Below, one piece after another: positions 48,895-60,920 of a stretch of DNA of 64,000 nt. Both the position numbers and the translations under genes were made by a program. The notes under the pieces are model-generated. The model worked only from the letters and a program-made list of their open reading frames with translations. It was not told the DNA's origin and made no database searches. This stretch comes from Cymodocea nodosa (taxonomy: Eukaryota; Streptophyta; Magnoliopsida; Alismatales; Cymodoceaceae), in NCBI GenBank assembly GCA_036874045.1, contig CM072342.1, positions 4,548,501 to 4,612,500 on the forward strand. The letters are read 5' to 3'. Within the stretch, counting starts at the first letter, position 1; every line of letters begins with the position of its first letter.

Positions 48895-49749
48895 GAATTA
48901 AAAATTGTTATATTATCAAAAAAAATTCTTACTTATTGACCACGAAAACGTTCAATACACAAATTAATTTTGTGTTAAAGAAGTCAAGATGCCCTAAGGC
49001 ATGCGTATCTTATATCAAAGAAACGTATTTTTCAAAGTAGATAGATTAATCAAAGAAAAAGACATTTGAGTAACGAAGTCCAAATAAGATTATAAAATTA
49101 GAAAAAAAAGAAAGAGACAAAGAGAAACATAAATAATTATCAAAAACACATGGGAAGAGAAATTTGAAAAAAAGGATAGGAAACACAATCTTCGTACGTA
49201 TTTGTCTTGGATAAAAGCATTATTATTATTATTATTATTATTGAGTTGCTACTTAGTTTTCGATCAGCCAGCACAGCGAAAGCATCTTTATATTTATCTG
49301 TTTATTGAAAACGAAAAATCAGAGACAAGCATCCATCTCACTCACGAAAGAAGATTTAAGAAGAAAAAGATCGACAATCCGAAGTATTATTAAGTGTTAT
49401 ACAAATTGAACTCCTCCAAATACGCGTAGCTAGTTCAAACATGCTTCGCATCACAGCAAAGCTTTTTGTATACATCTCGGCAAAGCAAACGGAGAGTTGA
49501 ACACCATGTCTCTGCGAAGGCGACAAGAGAGACCACAAGAACCGAAAATATTGATACCAATCGGAACGTATCCCGGGAGAAGCACCTGCTTCAGCAGCAG
49601 TATATATGGTGCACGATCAGTTAGCTAGCTACGTTGCTCAAGATCAATTAATTAATCATCGAAGGAAGAAGAACAATTAATTAATCATCGATGATCTTGT
49701 GGTTTGTTTTAATATATTTCTTTACCTTCAATTCGTTAGTTGTGATGTG
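48181..49749. other. Spacer: hAT right end, microsatellites, 3' flank of paralogue B
   Basis: Contains the probable hAT terminus near 48655, an AT run at 48868-48893 and an ATT run at 49218-49242. On minus around 49500-49610 a hydrophobic reading (LVSIFSVLVVSLVAFAETW) follows a possible acceptor CTGAAGCAG, and may be the abandoned last exon of paralogue B. No other gene was seen. Confidence 0.4.
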
Positions 49750-51046
49750 CTATATGCCGCTGCCCTGGCCGACCGCTAAGCTTCCACATTCCTCACCCAC
49801 ACCGCCTTTGATCACCACACACAGATCGACGTTAGTAATTGTTATATTTAATGGAATCGATTACGTACCGTGGACTGGCTAGCTATCTAGCTCCAAGAAT
49901 ATTCGTGAAACAAGTTTGTGTGGTTCATACCTTCGCAATCTTTGAAGCATGGAAGACTGGTCATGTTGAGAAGGTTCTTGTATCCTGGTTTGCACTCGCA
50001 GGTGTAGGAGAAGGTTGAAGTGTTCGTACAGGTGCCTTCTCCACATATGGCCCACATGCAAGCTGCGTAGAGATCGATCGAGAAGGCCGGGCATTCGCAG
50101 CATGATACAGACAAATATATTTACAATACATGGACAGAAAAGTGAAGAGAAGAGAAGAGAAGAGAAGAGAAGAGAAGCGAAGCTTACGATCTATTTTCAT
50201 GTTGGAGTCGTTGAATGGAAGCTTAGGCAGACTCTCCGCAAGTAGCGTTTGGTTGGTGAAAGCCTGGGAGCAAAAGGGGCTAAAGGTACCTGAACAGAGA
50301 TGCGTACGTGCATGGAAATTAATGAAGCTGATCATCAAAGAAGATGAACGGAGTCGATCGATCGATCGATAGAAGAAGCACTCACAGTTGGGAATGACGC
50401 AGGGGAGGTACTTGTAAGAATCGTTGCTGAGAGCCCTTATCCAACCGGTCTCGCAATCGCATTGAAAGCCGCCGCCGTAGCTGTAGCTGTAGCTGTAACT
50501 GTAACCGTGACCATTGGACGAATTGGTGCTCGTCGAGTAAACACTGCAATTTCCCTTCCCGCAGTCGACTTTCTGGCAGTAGTAGCCTGCTCGTTCAAGA
50601 TGAACACCAAATGAGTACCTAACTAGAGATATCGTACGTACATATTCAACTAAAAACATCTACACCATGCAGGTTTAAGTACCGTAAGTAGTGTGTCGAA
50701 AGCACCGTTAAATTAAAAGAAGAACAGGAAATATGATTTATTCGGTTTACCCAACGGTGGTACCGGACGATCGAATATTAAGAAGAACAAACAAACGTAC
50801 ATGTAAACGTTGCCCCGCCCCTAAGAAATTAAAACTACAGACGTAACGTTAACTAGCAGTAGGAGGACGGAGGATGGAAGAATTACTGGAATTGGACGGA
50901 TGAGGATACGGATTCTGCGACGGCGCTGGCCACCACCCCGGTGGATTCCACCAATATCGAGCAAGCACCGTCGTCGGTTGCAGCAGGAGGAGGACGGAGG
51001 CTAGAGCGACGACGATCGGCAGAATTGCTCCCGGTCGGATTCCCAT
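49750..51046 (-). CDS. EGF/notch-like secreted protein, tail-truncated (paralogue B)
   Basis: Five minus exons: 51046-50887, 50586-50386, 50289-50188, 50062-49931 and 49805-49750 (216 residues). All junctions are phase 1, exactly as in paralogue A, and exon 4 is the same length (132 bp). The signal peptide is MGIRPGAILPIV to TTVLA. The first EGF-like module is YCQKVDCGKGNCSV...CDCETGW, then YLPCVIPNC, CTFSPFC, and the second module MWAICGEGTCTNTSTFSYTC, CECKPGYKNLLN, CFKDCEGG, ending ECGSLAVG. A TAG at 49750-49752 stops the frame where A continues into its GPI exon, so B is predicted to be secreted and soluble. A GCTGTA-type repeat codes a Ser-Tyr run in exon 2. Function unknown. The two genes are a local duplication about 5.8 kb apart. 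Confidence 0.8.
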
Positions 51047-51091
51047 GACGATTGTTGCGGAATCAACGCCCGAGAGTTGAGAAATTTGAGA

Positions 51092-51092
<1 letters not shown>

Positions 51093-51122
<30 letters not shown>

Positions 51123-51169
51123 AAGAAGAAGAAGAAGAAGAAGAAGAAGAAGAAGAAATAGAAGAAGAA
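51093..51169 (+). repeat. AAG/GAA microsatellite in the 5' UTR of paralogue B
   Basis: About 22 near-perfect AAG units (51093-51158) plus three more after ATA, 45-120 bp upstream of the ATG at 51046. On the transcript this is a CTT/UUC tract, a common feature of plant leaders. Confidence 0.9.
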
Positions 51170-51205
51170 TGCCAATGGCCCAATGACCGACACGTTTGTT
51201 TCTTC

Positions 51206-51227
51206 CTTTATATTGCCCTCTAATTGG
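51206..51227 (-). promoter_or_regulatory. Core promoter of paralogue B (TATA and CCAAT boxes)
   Basis: On minus, CCAAT (51227-51223) is followed by CAATATAAAG (51215-51206). The TATA box lies about 160 bp upstream of the ATG, leaving room for a short leader that contains the UUC tract. Inferred from sequence only. Confidence 0.55.
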
Positions 51228-51878
51228 TCTACGCAAAAAATTGAAAAGAAAAAACCATCCCTGCCCTTCAGAAATAGTCTTAAATTATCAAAATAGTTTC
51301 ACATCTACGTAGAAATATTTATAGATATATAAATAAACTATAAATAACTAAAAGTATTAGAAATAATCTCCTGTCAAATACTAAACTCGTATATGTTGAT
51401 CTCTTTGGAATTTAATGGTGTCAAATCAAATTTATATGTATACATACACCTGCAGCGGTTTTTTCACAACCAAACAAAATAGCAGTGGTCGTAGAAGAAA
51501 TGGGAAAAAAAAAAAAAATCAAGACACGTCTGAGTTTAAAAGTTTCGAATTTTTTTTAAATTTACAATTATCGTTTACAATTTTTAATTACTTCACATAA
51601 CTAAAAATCAAACCCAAAAGTTGTGAAGAAAAATAATTATAAGCTGTCAAAAATCTTGAATAAATTCATAGTTATAACCTATAACGCTTACAACTTAACA
51701 TTAAAAGTGTCTAATTTTTATTAGTTTACTATAATTAATTCATAGTGAAATTATTCTTACGCGTACTAGGTAGACAAGAATTGTTGTTTGAGTCATAGGT
51801 ATTAAATTCAACAAATATAACTCCAATTAAGTTCAGATTTTAAACCATAAATTACACACACACACACACACACACACA

Positions 51879-51916
<38 letters not shown>

Positions 51917-53395
51917 TAACCATTCATATAATTAATTTTTATTTTTGAAATAAGAATTAAATATAACAGGTACCTACGATAAGAAAAAAAATCTTGCAGG
52001 AGCACCTTCAGATCCATGTTTCTGCTCGTTTTAAGCGGAAGCATCAAAATATGAAATATTAATTAAATTGTATTATTTTTTAATTAATGCACATAAAGAC
52101 TGTTTTCGTGTTGGGGGACCACCACCAACTTTTAGTTAACGCCCAGCACTCATCAATCTTGGACGCGGAATTGTTGAAAAAGTCAAACAAATTAGATTTT
52201 ATAATTTATGATTTCCAAAAGCTTCCGGCAAATATCAATTAAAAAGCAGACATAGGAGGAATTTTCACGTAGGTGACAATTGAATGGTTGAGATTTAATG
52301 TTTAAGAGAGTTTTTTTTAAAAAAAAAGTGGACTCTATTTTTTTATTAAAAAATATTTTCTGAAAAAATATCATCGTTAACGTTTAAAGTAAATTATGAT
52401 CGTTTGGCTGTATTATTTCAGCAATAATTCTGACGTTCCTTTTTTCTTTTTTAAACTTTGTTATGGCCAATTTGACCTGGCTGCATCGTGTTATTTTTAA
52501 TGTCACTTCTAAGAATATCAATATTATCTTACGCTGTTAATTTGTAGTACTAACATTCTTAAATAAATGTAATTCGTCTGGAAGGCACATCAAACCAATA
52601 ATACTTTTACTAATCCAGATACTTTCATTCGTAAAAAGTGGATAGACGTCCTTGAAGGAGAAAATGAAATTTACTACTATTATTGACCTTTGAGCAATTT
52701 GACTTGTTGTGTTCTCATTAGGTTTCTATTTTATAATATAAGATATATAATTTAATAATATTAAATTGTTATAGTTCAATTAACTGCCTGTTCTGCCGAC
52801 AGGCCGGCCACCTGGAACATATAAAAAAAAATTTAAAGAACCCGAAAACGTTAATCCAATTGGTAGTTGGCAGTGGTCAACAATCGCTTCATAAATTTAT
52901 TTTTAAACGAAAGCGATGTTTACGTCCTCGCCGATGAAATTAATGTCGTTTGTGACGAAAGTCATGAATCAAATCATATTTATCGGTTACGGAATATTTG
53001 GAATTAAATCTAACTTTCTACCCGGACCATTAGAAATCTGATGAATTCTGATTGATTTTTGGTTATGATATTAAAATAAATATATGATTCAAATAATAAA
53101 ATATGATGGTGAATAACTATGAGTAATATAATAATCTTCTGCAACCAAATGTAATGGTAAATAATCTAACGGTTGATTTTGGGTTCGCTCCAACTCTTTA
53201 ATAAATTTGATGATTTATTTTTACTTTTATTTATCGGCATCATAAATTACATAATTGATTATATCTTTATTTTTTCATAAATTACATCAACGATATATCA
53301 AAATTAAATTTAATATATTATTTTAAACACTTGCATAAAATAATAAATTATTTACAAGCTATTACAAAATTATCTAGGACCTATTTATACTACCT
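51228..53395. other. AT-rich spacer with a compound microsatellite
   Basis: No gene. 51854-51916 is a compound microsatellite: AC repeat, then CT, then AT. A fold-back core lies at 53291-53326. A T8/A9 dyad occurs near 52311-52328. Confidence 0.45.
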
Positions 53396-54110
53396 ATAAA
53401 GTTAGAAAACAGAAAATCAAAAAAGTTAAGAATTAAAAAGTAAGAAATTAAAATTTGAATGTATTTTTGCCGCCAACGAAAAGTTAGAAAAATTATATAA
53501 TTCTTGAAATTTTAATATTATATATTAAATAATAAATAATAATATTAATTAAAATAAAATAAATATTTATATATTTTAATATTATAAAATAAAATTAAAT
53601 AATATTAAAAAATAATAAAATAATTACTGTTTTATTATTAATAAAGTAATATTAAAATAATTACTTAAATAAAATAATATTAACAATATATACTTTAATT
53701 ATATTAACAATAATCAAACAATATATTATATTAATATACTTTAATATAATTAAAGCATATACAAAGTAATTTTAATTAAAAAAATAATATATTATACAAA
53801 ATATATTACAAATTAATAATTAAAATAATATAATGCTTTAATTAAATAAAATAATATATTATATTAATATATTATACTTTAATTATATTAACAATATATA
53901 TTTTTAATTATAATTAATTTTAAATAATAAAATAATTAATTAAACATAGATAATTCCTATACTATTTTTTTAACTTTTGGATGAAAAAATCCTCAAAATT
54001 TAGAATCTTTAACGTTTTACATATAAAAAAGTTAAAAATTTATTATTATAAAAATTTTAAAAAATTAATAAAAAAAATTCTAACTTTTCAATTTTTAACT
54101 TTCCAGACGA
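53396..54110. repeat. Very AT-rich inverted-repeat element
   Basis: Imperfect inverted arms at about 53396-53510 (AAAGTTAGAAA..., CAACGAAAAGTTAGAAA) and 53960-54110 (...TTTCTAACTTTTCAATTTTTAACTTT) flank roughly 450 bp made almost only of A and T (53515-53955). This fits a MITE-like element with an expanded AT core. No target duplication was identified. Confidence 0.4.
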
Positions 54111-57100
54111 GACGGAAGATCCTGATGTCACGTGTCTAAAACGGTGGATTGGATTGCGTCAGGAACCAATGTCACGTACGTTTCCGTAAAAAAATAACAA
54201 AAATCTATCGATAGACATGTCAAAATGTCATGACAGAAAAATCAAAATCTTTGACATGGATAGTTTGGTACGAAGGAGAAAGAATTAAGATATAAGTACG
54301 TCGTGGACGCCTGACGTCCACGATAATTTTATGTACCGATAATACCCATACCCTGGTGTCATAAATTTTTCAATATCTACGAAGCCGTGGTTGTCACCGT
54401 CGGTTGGACATTTTTTCTAAGCCCACGGTTGAAAATAGGTTTGGTTTTGGGAGAAGAGATCAATCCCAAGTAAGGAAAACGCCAACAGTTTTTGAAATTA
54501 TTGAACCTAAAATATTCAATTAATTAGAAAAGTCAGAGGCAGAGTCTTGGATAACTATGACTGACTTTAGAATTCAATCTAATTTGAAATTTTTATGGAA
54601 TTTTAATTAAAAATAAAATTTAAAATTTAAGTATTTAATCATATTCAAAAATTAGATAGAAATTAAAATTTAAATATTTGTACACGTAACAAATTAGACA
54701 AGATTGAAATTTACATTTATTTGTGATAATAATGTAATATAATTACCTTTAATTAATTACTTAATTAATTCAAGTAGTTAATAAAAATATAATTTATTAG
54801 TTTATTTATTATATTTATCAATTAACATGTTATACAATGATATCATTAGATGTTCATATCCTTACATGATAAATATCAATAACAAAGTTTAAATATTCAA
54901 ATAAAAGTTAATAATAGAATCAATAAAAATACATAAATAAAAAATCATTTGTAACCATCTCACATCAAAGTCATGATATTTTTATAAAATTTATCAATTA
55001 TTTCCTTCATTCGTTCTTGAATACTACCATCAATAATATTAACCATATCTTCTTGTCGTTCTATATTCTTAGAGACTTGTAATATTGCATTATTTTAAGT
55101 TTCTTATTTTGAAAACCATCTTCTTTGCATTTTTTGTTATGTCCTCTTTGAAATAATTCATATAAGTGGTATAATGATATTCTTCGTTGTACTCATCGTA
55201 AGTTGTAACTCAACGTGTGGATTTGAATAATTTTCCTTTTCTTCATAAGTCTACGTCATTTACGAATGAAGTGTGCTTGAGTTTCATACGCAAATTCGAA
55301 AGGATTTTGATTAGACATCGTCTTGTAAATATCATTTATGTCTTCATTTAAGTTAACAATTGTTCCAAGATTTATTGTATTGATCTTATTCGATCCTATT
55401 ACAAGATTTTCTTTATATAACATTTGAAATTAATCAAATATTAGACATGTCTTTTCCTTGTGTAAATAAATATTTATACAAGACTAAACTAATCATAATA
55501 AAATCATCTCAAACTTTTTTTAAGATATTAGTACGTTCATAAACATAATCTCATCCTTAGTCATTTTGTATATCAATTTTGATATAAATTTTATATATTT
55601 GTCTCCGTCTTTTTATTTAAATATTAATATTTTATTTTTACTTCCTATATCTTCCTTTGAACTTGTCTATTATTTTCTTCCATATTTTTATTTATATTTT
55701 TCCGTCAAGAGTTTTACCATTTTCTTTTTTTTTGATGACTTTACACAAATGATTCAAAATTATCTCAACTATTTGAACACTTTAACTAAAGTAAATTCTT
55801 CTGGCACTTTTCTGATGCTTATCAGAACTCACCATTTCCTAGAGATGTTTATTTCAAAATAAACAAAACTTACACACCTGTTTGAAAATAAGTCATGCAC
55901 TTCACACTTAAAACTTAAACAAACAAAGAACTGCATCAATGTGTTTGATGGCTTTTATATGAAGGTATAATTATACAAGCAACCCTTTTATATTAACCAC
56001 ATCTTTCCATTTCTTTCTTTTTGGTAGCATGACAACTTCCACCTTCAATGTGGACTCCTCCCTTGCAAAGTCTTCATCTTACATCTGATGCATGGCCATT
56101 TCTAAATCCGTAGAAACAGGTACTTTAGAAACACATCAGATGAAGTTACATCTGAAAAACAGGTACTTTAGAAACAGGTACATCTGATGCATGGCCATTT
56201 CTAATTCTTGAGTCATTAGTTCATAGACGTAGAGACTCCTATTCTATGATAATTTGAGATTATCTAAGCTACCTGTATGAAGTTTGTGAAGGAATGTACC
56301 TGTTTGCGATACAACGAAGAAACATGCAAACTTGCAGTACCAGATAAAATCAACAGATCGATCTGTAAAGCACTGAAAGTAAACGTTTAAAATTCAAAGA
56401 TACATGAAGGCATCTCAGGCTCAAGACTTGGGCCAATGTATAATAATCTAAAGAGGTTCATTTATATGAAAGCTTCATTCATAAGTCGAGTTACCATTTT
56501 CAACATCAAAACTGCAAGGCAGTAAACATCATAACCACGTTCCCTCTGTCTAATTCATGCTGTAGCATCAGAAATCATCCAATGATAGCTGTTTCTTTAG
56601 GAGAAGACACGGTAAATCAGAACATGTGTTAGAAATCAACCCGATCCCATACCATTCTCCAAAGTAAATTGGAACCATATTCAGGCTTGTATTCCAAATT
56701 GTGCGGAAGACAAAGGTGATGTAGAAAACAAGTCGGGTTGATAAATCTACAAGCAAACAAATCAGATTCGTAATGGCGAGTGTGACAACGAGATGGCGAT
56801 AACGGTTTATCGCAGGTGACGAGCAAGCAGTGACAAGTACACGGTAGAGGAGCGGACGAGAAGAGTAAGCAAGCCACAAACGAGCAAGAGAGAGGAGTGA
56901 GCAGCAGATGAGTGAGTGACAAAGGTTTGCAGTGACAAGAGAGCGACCTGTGGCAAGCGGCGATGAGAGTGGCTTGCAGCGAGCAGCAATGAGAGAGCAA
57001 CTTGGGGCAAGCGACGATGAACTTTACAGGAACAATGACTGTGTGACGATGAGCTTGCGAATGAGTGAGCAGCGATGACCTTCGTATCCAACCAAGGAGA

Positions 57101-57660
57101 GAGCAAGGCACGAGGGTTCGCTGGTGCGAGAAATGAAGCTTTTGTGGTTCGTAAATCATTTTCGCGGTGGAAAGTAAAGCAAGTGGTAAAAAAATATCGT
57201 GTATTTGTGTTTGACGAAAGTGTCGAAAGGTGAAGGAAAAAGAAGAAAGAAAGAAATATAATTTGTTAAATTCGTATATTAAAAAAATAATAAAATAATA
57301 ATAATAATAATAATAATAATAATTTTTTACAATATGCTAGATTTAAACTTGTAATGTATAATGTAGAAGAATGTAAATATTTTTAATTTTTTCATAAACT
57401 TAATATCTCTACAAATATTTTTATATTATTTATTCATATTTTATTATATTTTGTTACTTTTTTATTTTTTAAATATTTTTGTCACTAGTCAATGCATAAA
57501 CATTATAATTTTCTTTTCTATTACTTTATAAATTTTCTGATACTTTCTTTTTTATTACTTTCTAAATATACAAATGAATTTTAAATGTACAAATACTCTC
57601 ATATTTGGAATTGGATGGAATTTAATTTTAGTTTCAACCAATTCTAACTACACAAACCCT
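54111..57660. other. Probable DNA-transposon relic (PIF/Harbinger-like?) and spacer
   Basis: Loosely inverted ends near 54560-54700 and 57590-57665 (minus GGGTTTGTGTAGTTAGAATTGG...) resemble Harbinger-type termini. Inside, minus frames at about 55330-54960 give a broken coding trace (NPFEFAYETQAHF, ERQEDMVNIIDGSIQERMK) that I cannot assign to a family. 56090-56200 has local repeats of AAACAGGTACTTTAGAAACA. 56810-57120 is a purine-rich stretch of irregular GAGCAGCGATGAG-like units. An AAT run lies at 57295-57321. No intact gene. Confidence 0.3.
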
Positions 57661-58689
57661 TACTTATTTTTCAGCTCGTTCTTAGCAAATCCTATGAACG
57701 ACAAGGATACCGATCATTATTTATAAATCATGTCGATTTATATGTGATTCCGTGGGCAATTGCTTGTTTGATATTTCACACATTATACATACGATCGCTA
57801 ATCGAATACGAAGTCTAATTAATACACATTTTTTTATCAATTGTACGTAACTAACAAGATTATGAAAAAAATTATTAAAGATAATATTCTACTTTAGTTT
57901 TTATTATTTTATGGAAATGAATATTTGTATTTATAATATCTTAACAGTTTCATGAAATTATAATGTATCTGTATTATTTTGAAAACATTATAAAATCAAA
58001 TGATTTAGTTAAAAATATTCAACTCCAGCTCATCACACATCAAGGATGAATTTGACGTTTAACCTGCACTTGTTACATATATGTACTTTGCTTTATTATG
58101 TAAGTACTAATGCCTAACCACAACATATACACAAATCCAATAAATTAAATAATATTTATGCCCGCCTTAATCTTTATGAAAATAGGAAATAGAGAATATT
58201 CATTTAAAACGGGCGAAAAATTGGAAGAATTCAAATATTCACCGAAAAAGAAGAATAAGGAAAATCTGCAACAAAGATACACAAGTCCATACGTCATAAC
58301 AAAATCAGAATATTACACAGGGGACAAAAAAAAAATAATCATATTTCATTTCCTCCTAAACATTTTAGTGAATTAATCATCCCTTTGAATCAAAACCATA
58401 AGAAAAAAATCTAACTGCCATTGAAGATACTGCCTGAAGGACAACCAGCATACAATCAAACCATAGAAAAATATACCGACTACAAAAATAACTACTAAAA
58501 TTACATACCAAGAGACAAACCTCTGCAATCCTCTCAGAGGTGGAAGTACATTTCACATGTCACACTGGCGATGATAAGAAAAATATCCTTTTGTTTTGAT
58601 AAAAGAGACAAGTTCCACGTCAAATGCAAGTTGCCTTTTAAGTGATAACTCCTTTCTCAAACATCAACTTAGGTGTCAATCAATTCACT
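57661..58689. other. AT-rich spacer
   Basis: Nothing recognisable. An open frame at 58158-58376 (+) is lysine-rich with no domain and is probably chance. Confidence 0.4.
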
Positions 58690-59470
58690 CTGTCAATAGT
58701 AATCTCACAGTATCTAAATTGAAATTAAGAAATATTTTAGATAAAGAATACTAATATCTAAAATGAAATTACAGTATTTTAGATATAAAATATAAATATC
58801 TAAAATAAAAGTCAAATACTTTGGATATTACATGCCCAAAGTGAAGATAAAATATGAATATCTAAAATAAATTAAACATTTTAGATGTGAAATATAAGTA
58901 TCTAAAATAAAATCAAAACATATTTTAGATATAAAATACAAATATCTAAAATAGAAACTTAAAATATTCTACATATAAAATGTAAAAATCTAAACTAAAA
59001 TTAAAATACTTTAGATATAAAATATAAATATCTAAATGAAATCAACATATTTTAAATATAAAATGCAAATACCTAAGATAGAGAAACTTAAATTATTTTA
59101 GATGTAAAATATAACATCTAAAATAAGAATTAAAATATTTTAGATATAAAATATAAGTATCTAAAATAAAAATCAAATACTTTCAATATCATATATAAAA
59201 TATCTAAGGTGAAGATGCAAATATTTTAGATGCAACATCTAAATGTCTAAAATAAAAATCAAAGAACTTTAGATATGATATATAGATATCTAAAGTGAAA
59301 ACTAAAATATTTTAGATATGAAATATAAGTATCTAAAATTCAAGAATATTTTGAGTATGAAATATAAATATCTAAAATTAAAATTAAAATATTTTAAATA
59401 TGAAATACAAATGTTCAAAATAAAATCATAATACTTTGGATTTGAAATCTAAATGTCTAAAGTAAAAATG
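58690..59470. repeat. Degenerate tandem array of about 42-bp hairpin units
   Basis: The block repeats a unit of the form ATTTTAGATAT-(AAAATATAAG)-ATATCTAAAAT about 15-18 times with drift. Each unit is itself a dyad (TTTTAGATAT against ATATCTAAAA), so either strand can form a row of short hairpins. Spacing is roughly 40-45 bp. No ORF. Confidence 0.75.
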
Positions 59471-60800
59471 TAAAAATTTTGAACACAAATTAGATCACTC
59501 CTCAAAATATTAAGTCTAAATTTTCTGATACATATTTTAACATCAAAATATATATAATTTCCAAAATAGGAGAAGGTAAAATATAAAATAGTCTCATTCA
59601 CAAATTTATAAAAATACTCTTGCATACACTCAAAAATATAAAATACTTCTAGATAGAAGTATAAACTGTTCAAAAATATAAAACACACTTAAATAAAAGA
59701 ATAAACTATTTAAAATATAAAATACTCTTGAATATAAATATAAATTGTCCAAAACATTAAATATTCTTAGATAAGAGTATAAACTGTCTAAAATTATAAA
59801 TACTCCTATATAAAAGTATAAACTATCTAAAATATTAAGTACCTCTAGATAAAAGTCTAAACTATCTAAAAATATATTTTAACATGAAAAATACATGATG
59901 CAAAAATATAAATGGGAAAATATAGTACACTCTCATACATAGGTAAAATTATCAAAATGCTCTTATCTATGCAAAGTTTAGAAAGATACTCTTAGATAGG
60001 AATTTAAACTATCTAAAAATATATTTTAACATCTAAAATATATATAAATGTCAAGGGTAAAATATAAAATATCCACATTCATAAGCAAAATGTTTCTTAA
60101 CTATGTAAACATATGAAATACTCTTAGATATAAGTTTAAACAACCAAAAAATATAAAATATTTTTAGATATAAACCTAAACTATCTAAAAGATATATTTT
60201 GACATAAAAATACATAAATGTTAAAACACCAAGGGTAAGATCCTAAAATACTCTCGTGTACAGATAAAATTACCAAAATACCTCCACTTATGTTAAAAAA
60301 TGAAATACTTCGAGATATGAATTAAAACTGTCTTCAAGGCATGTTTTGGCATAAAAAAACACAAATGTCAAAAAATTAAAAATAGACCCTAACATGTCCT
60401 TTATGTTCAAAATAACCAAAATTCCTCTACATAAGCCCGATCATCGACTGTTCTCAAATACAAGCTTAAATTATCTGATATACTTTGATACCAGTATAAA
60501 CTCTCGGCATATAACCTGTACACCTTGATGACAGATTTTTTATATTTTCTATTAATTTTAATTGTAAAATTGGTTGTACAACAAAGCTTTATACTCTCTT
60601 TTACAAATAGTATAGACATGATGCAGAGAAGGCATCTCATTTTTCTTAAAGAACGTGTAAGATACAAAATTACAAAATAATTCTTAAGAGATCCCTAAAA
60701 TACATAATAATCAAACATAAAATATATTTTTAAAAAGATAAGAAAATTCCACATACAACAGCATTCAAAGACCGATATGCAGATTCACTTCAATTTCACA
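59471..60800. repeat. Second family of degenerate AT-rich repeats
   Basis: Irregular repeats built from AGATA(T/A)AAGTATAAACTATCTAAAA and ATATTTTAACATCTAAAATACATA motifs run to about 60360, related in wording to the hairpin array before it. The last 400 bp up to the oxygenase-like gene is plain AT-rich sequence. Confidence 0.6.
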
Positions 60801-60920
60801 AAAATGGTATTCAACTTCGGAATGATTAATATTTCATATAATTCTATCTTCTGGACTTCAAAAATGGTATTCAAATTCTGAATGATTAATATTTCATAGA
60901 ATTCTATCTTCTGGACTGCA
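60801..60920. repeat. 60-bp tandem duplication across the stop codon of the oxygenase-like gene
   Basis: 60801-60860 and 60861-60920 are adjacent copies with about four mismatches. The second copy contains the last codons and the stop (60904-60906) of the minus-strand gene, so the first copy lies in the 3' UTR. Confidence 0.9.

Noticed and set aside
51001-51183. Minus frame with a serine run
   Set aside because: It comes from the AAG microsatellite in the leader of paralogue B, out of frame with the gene.
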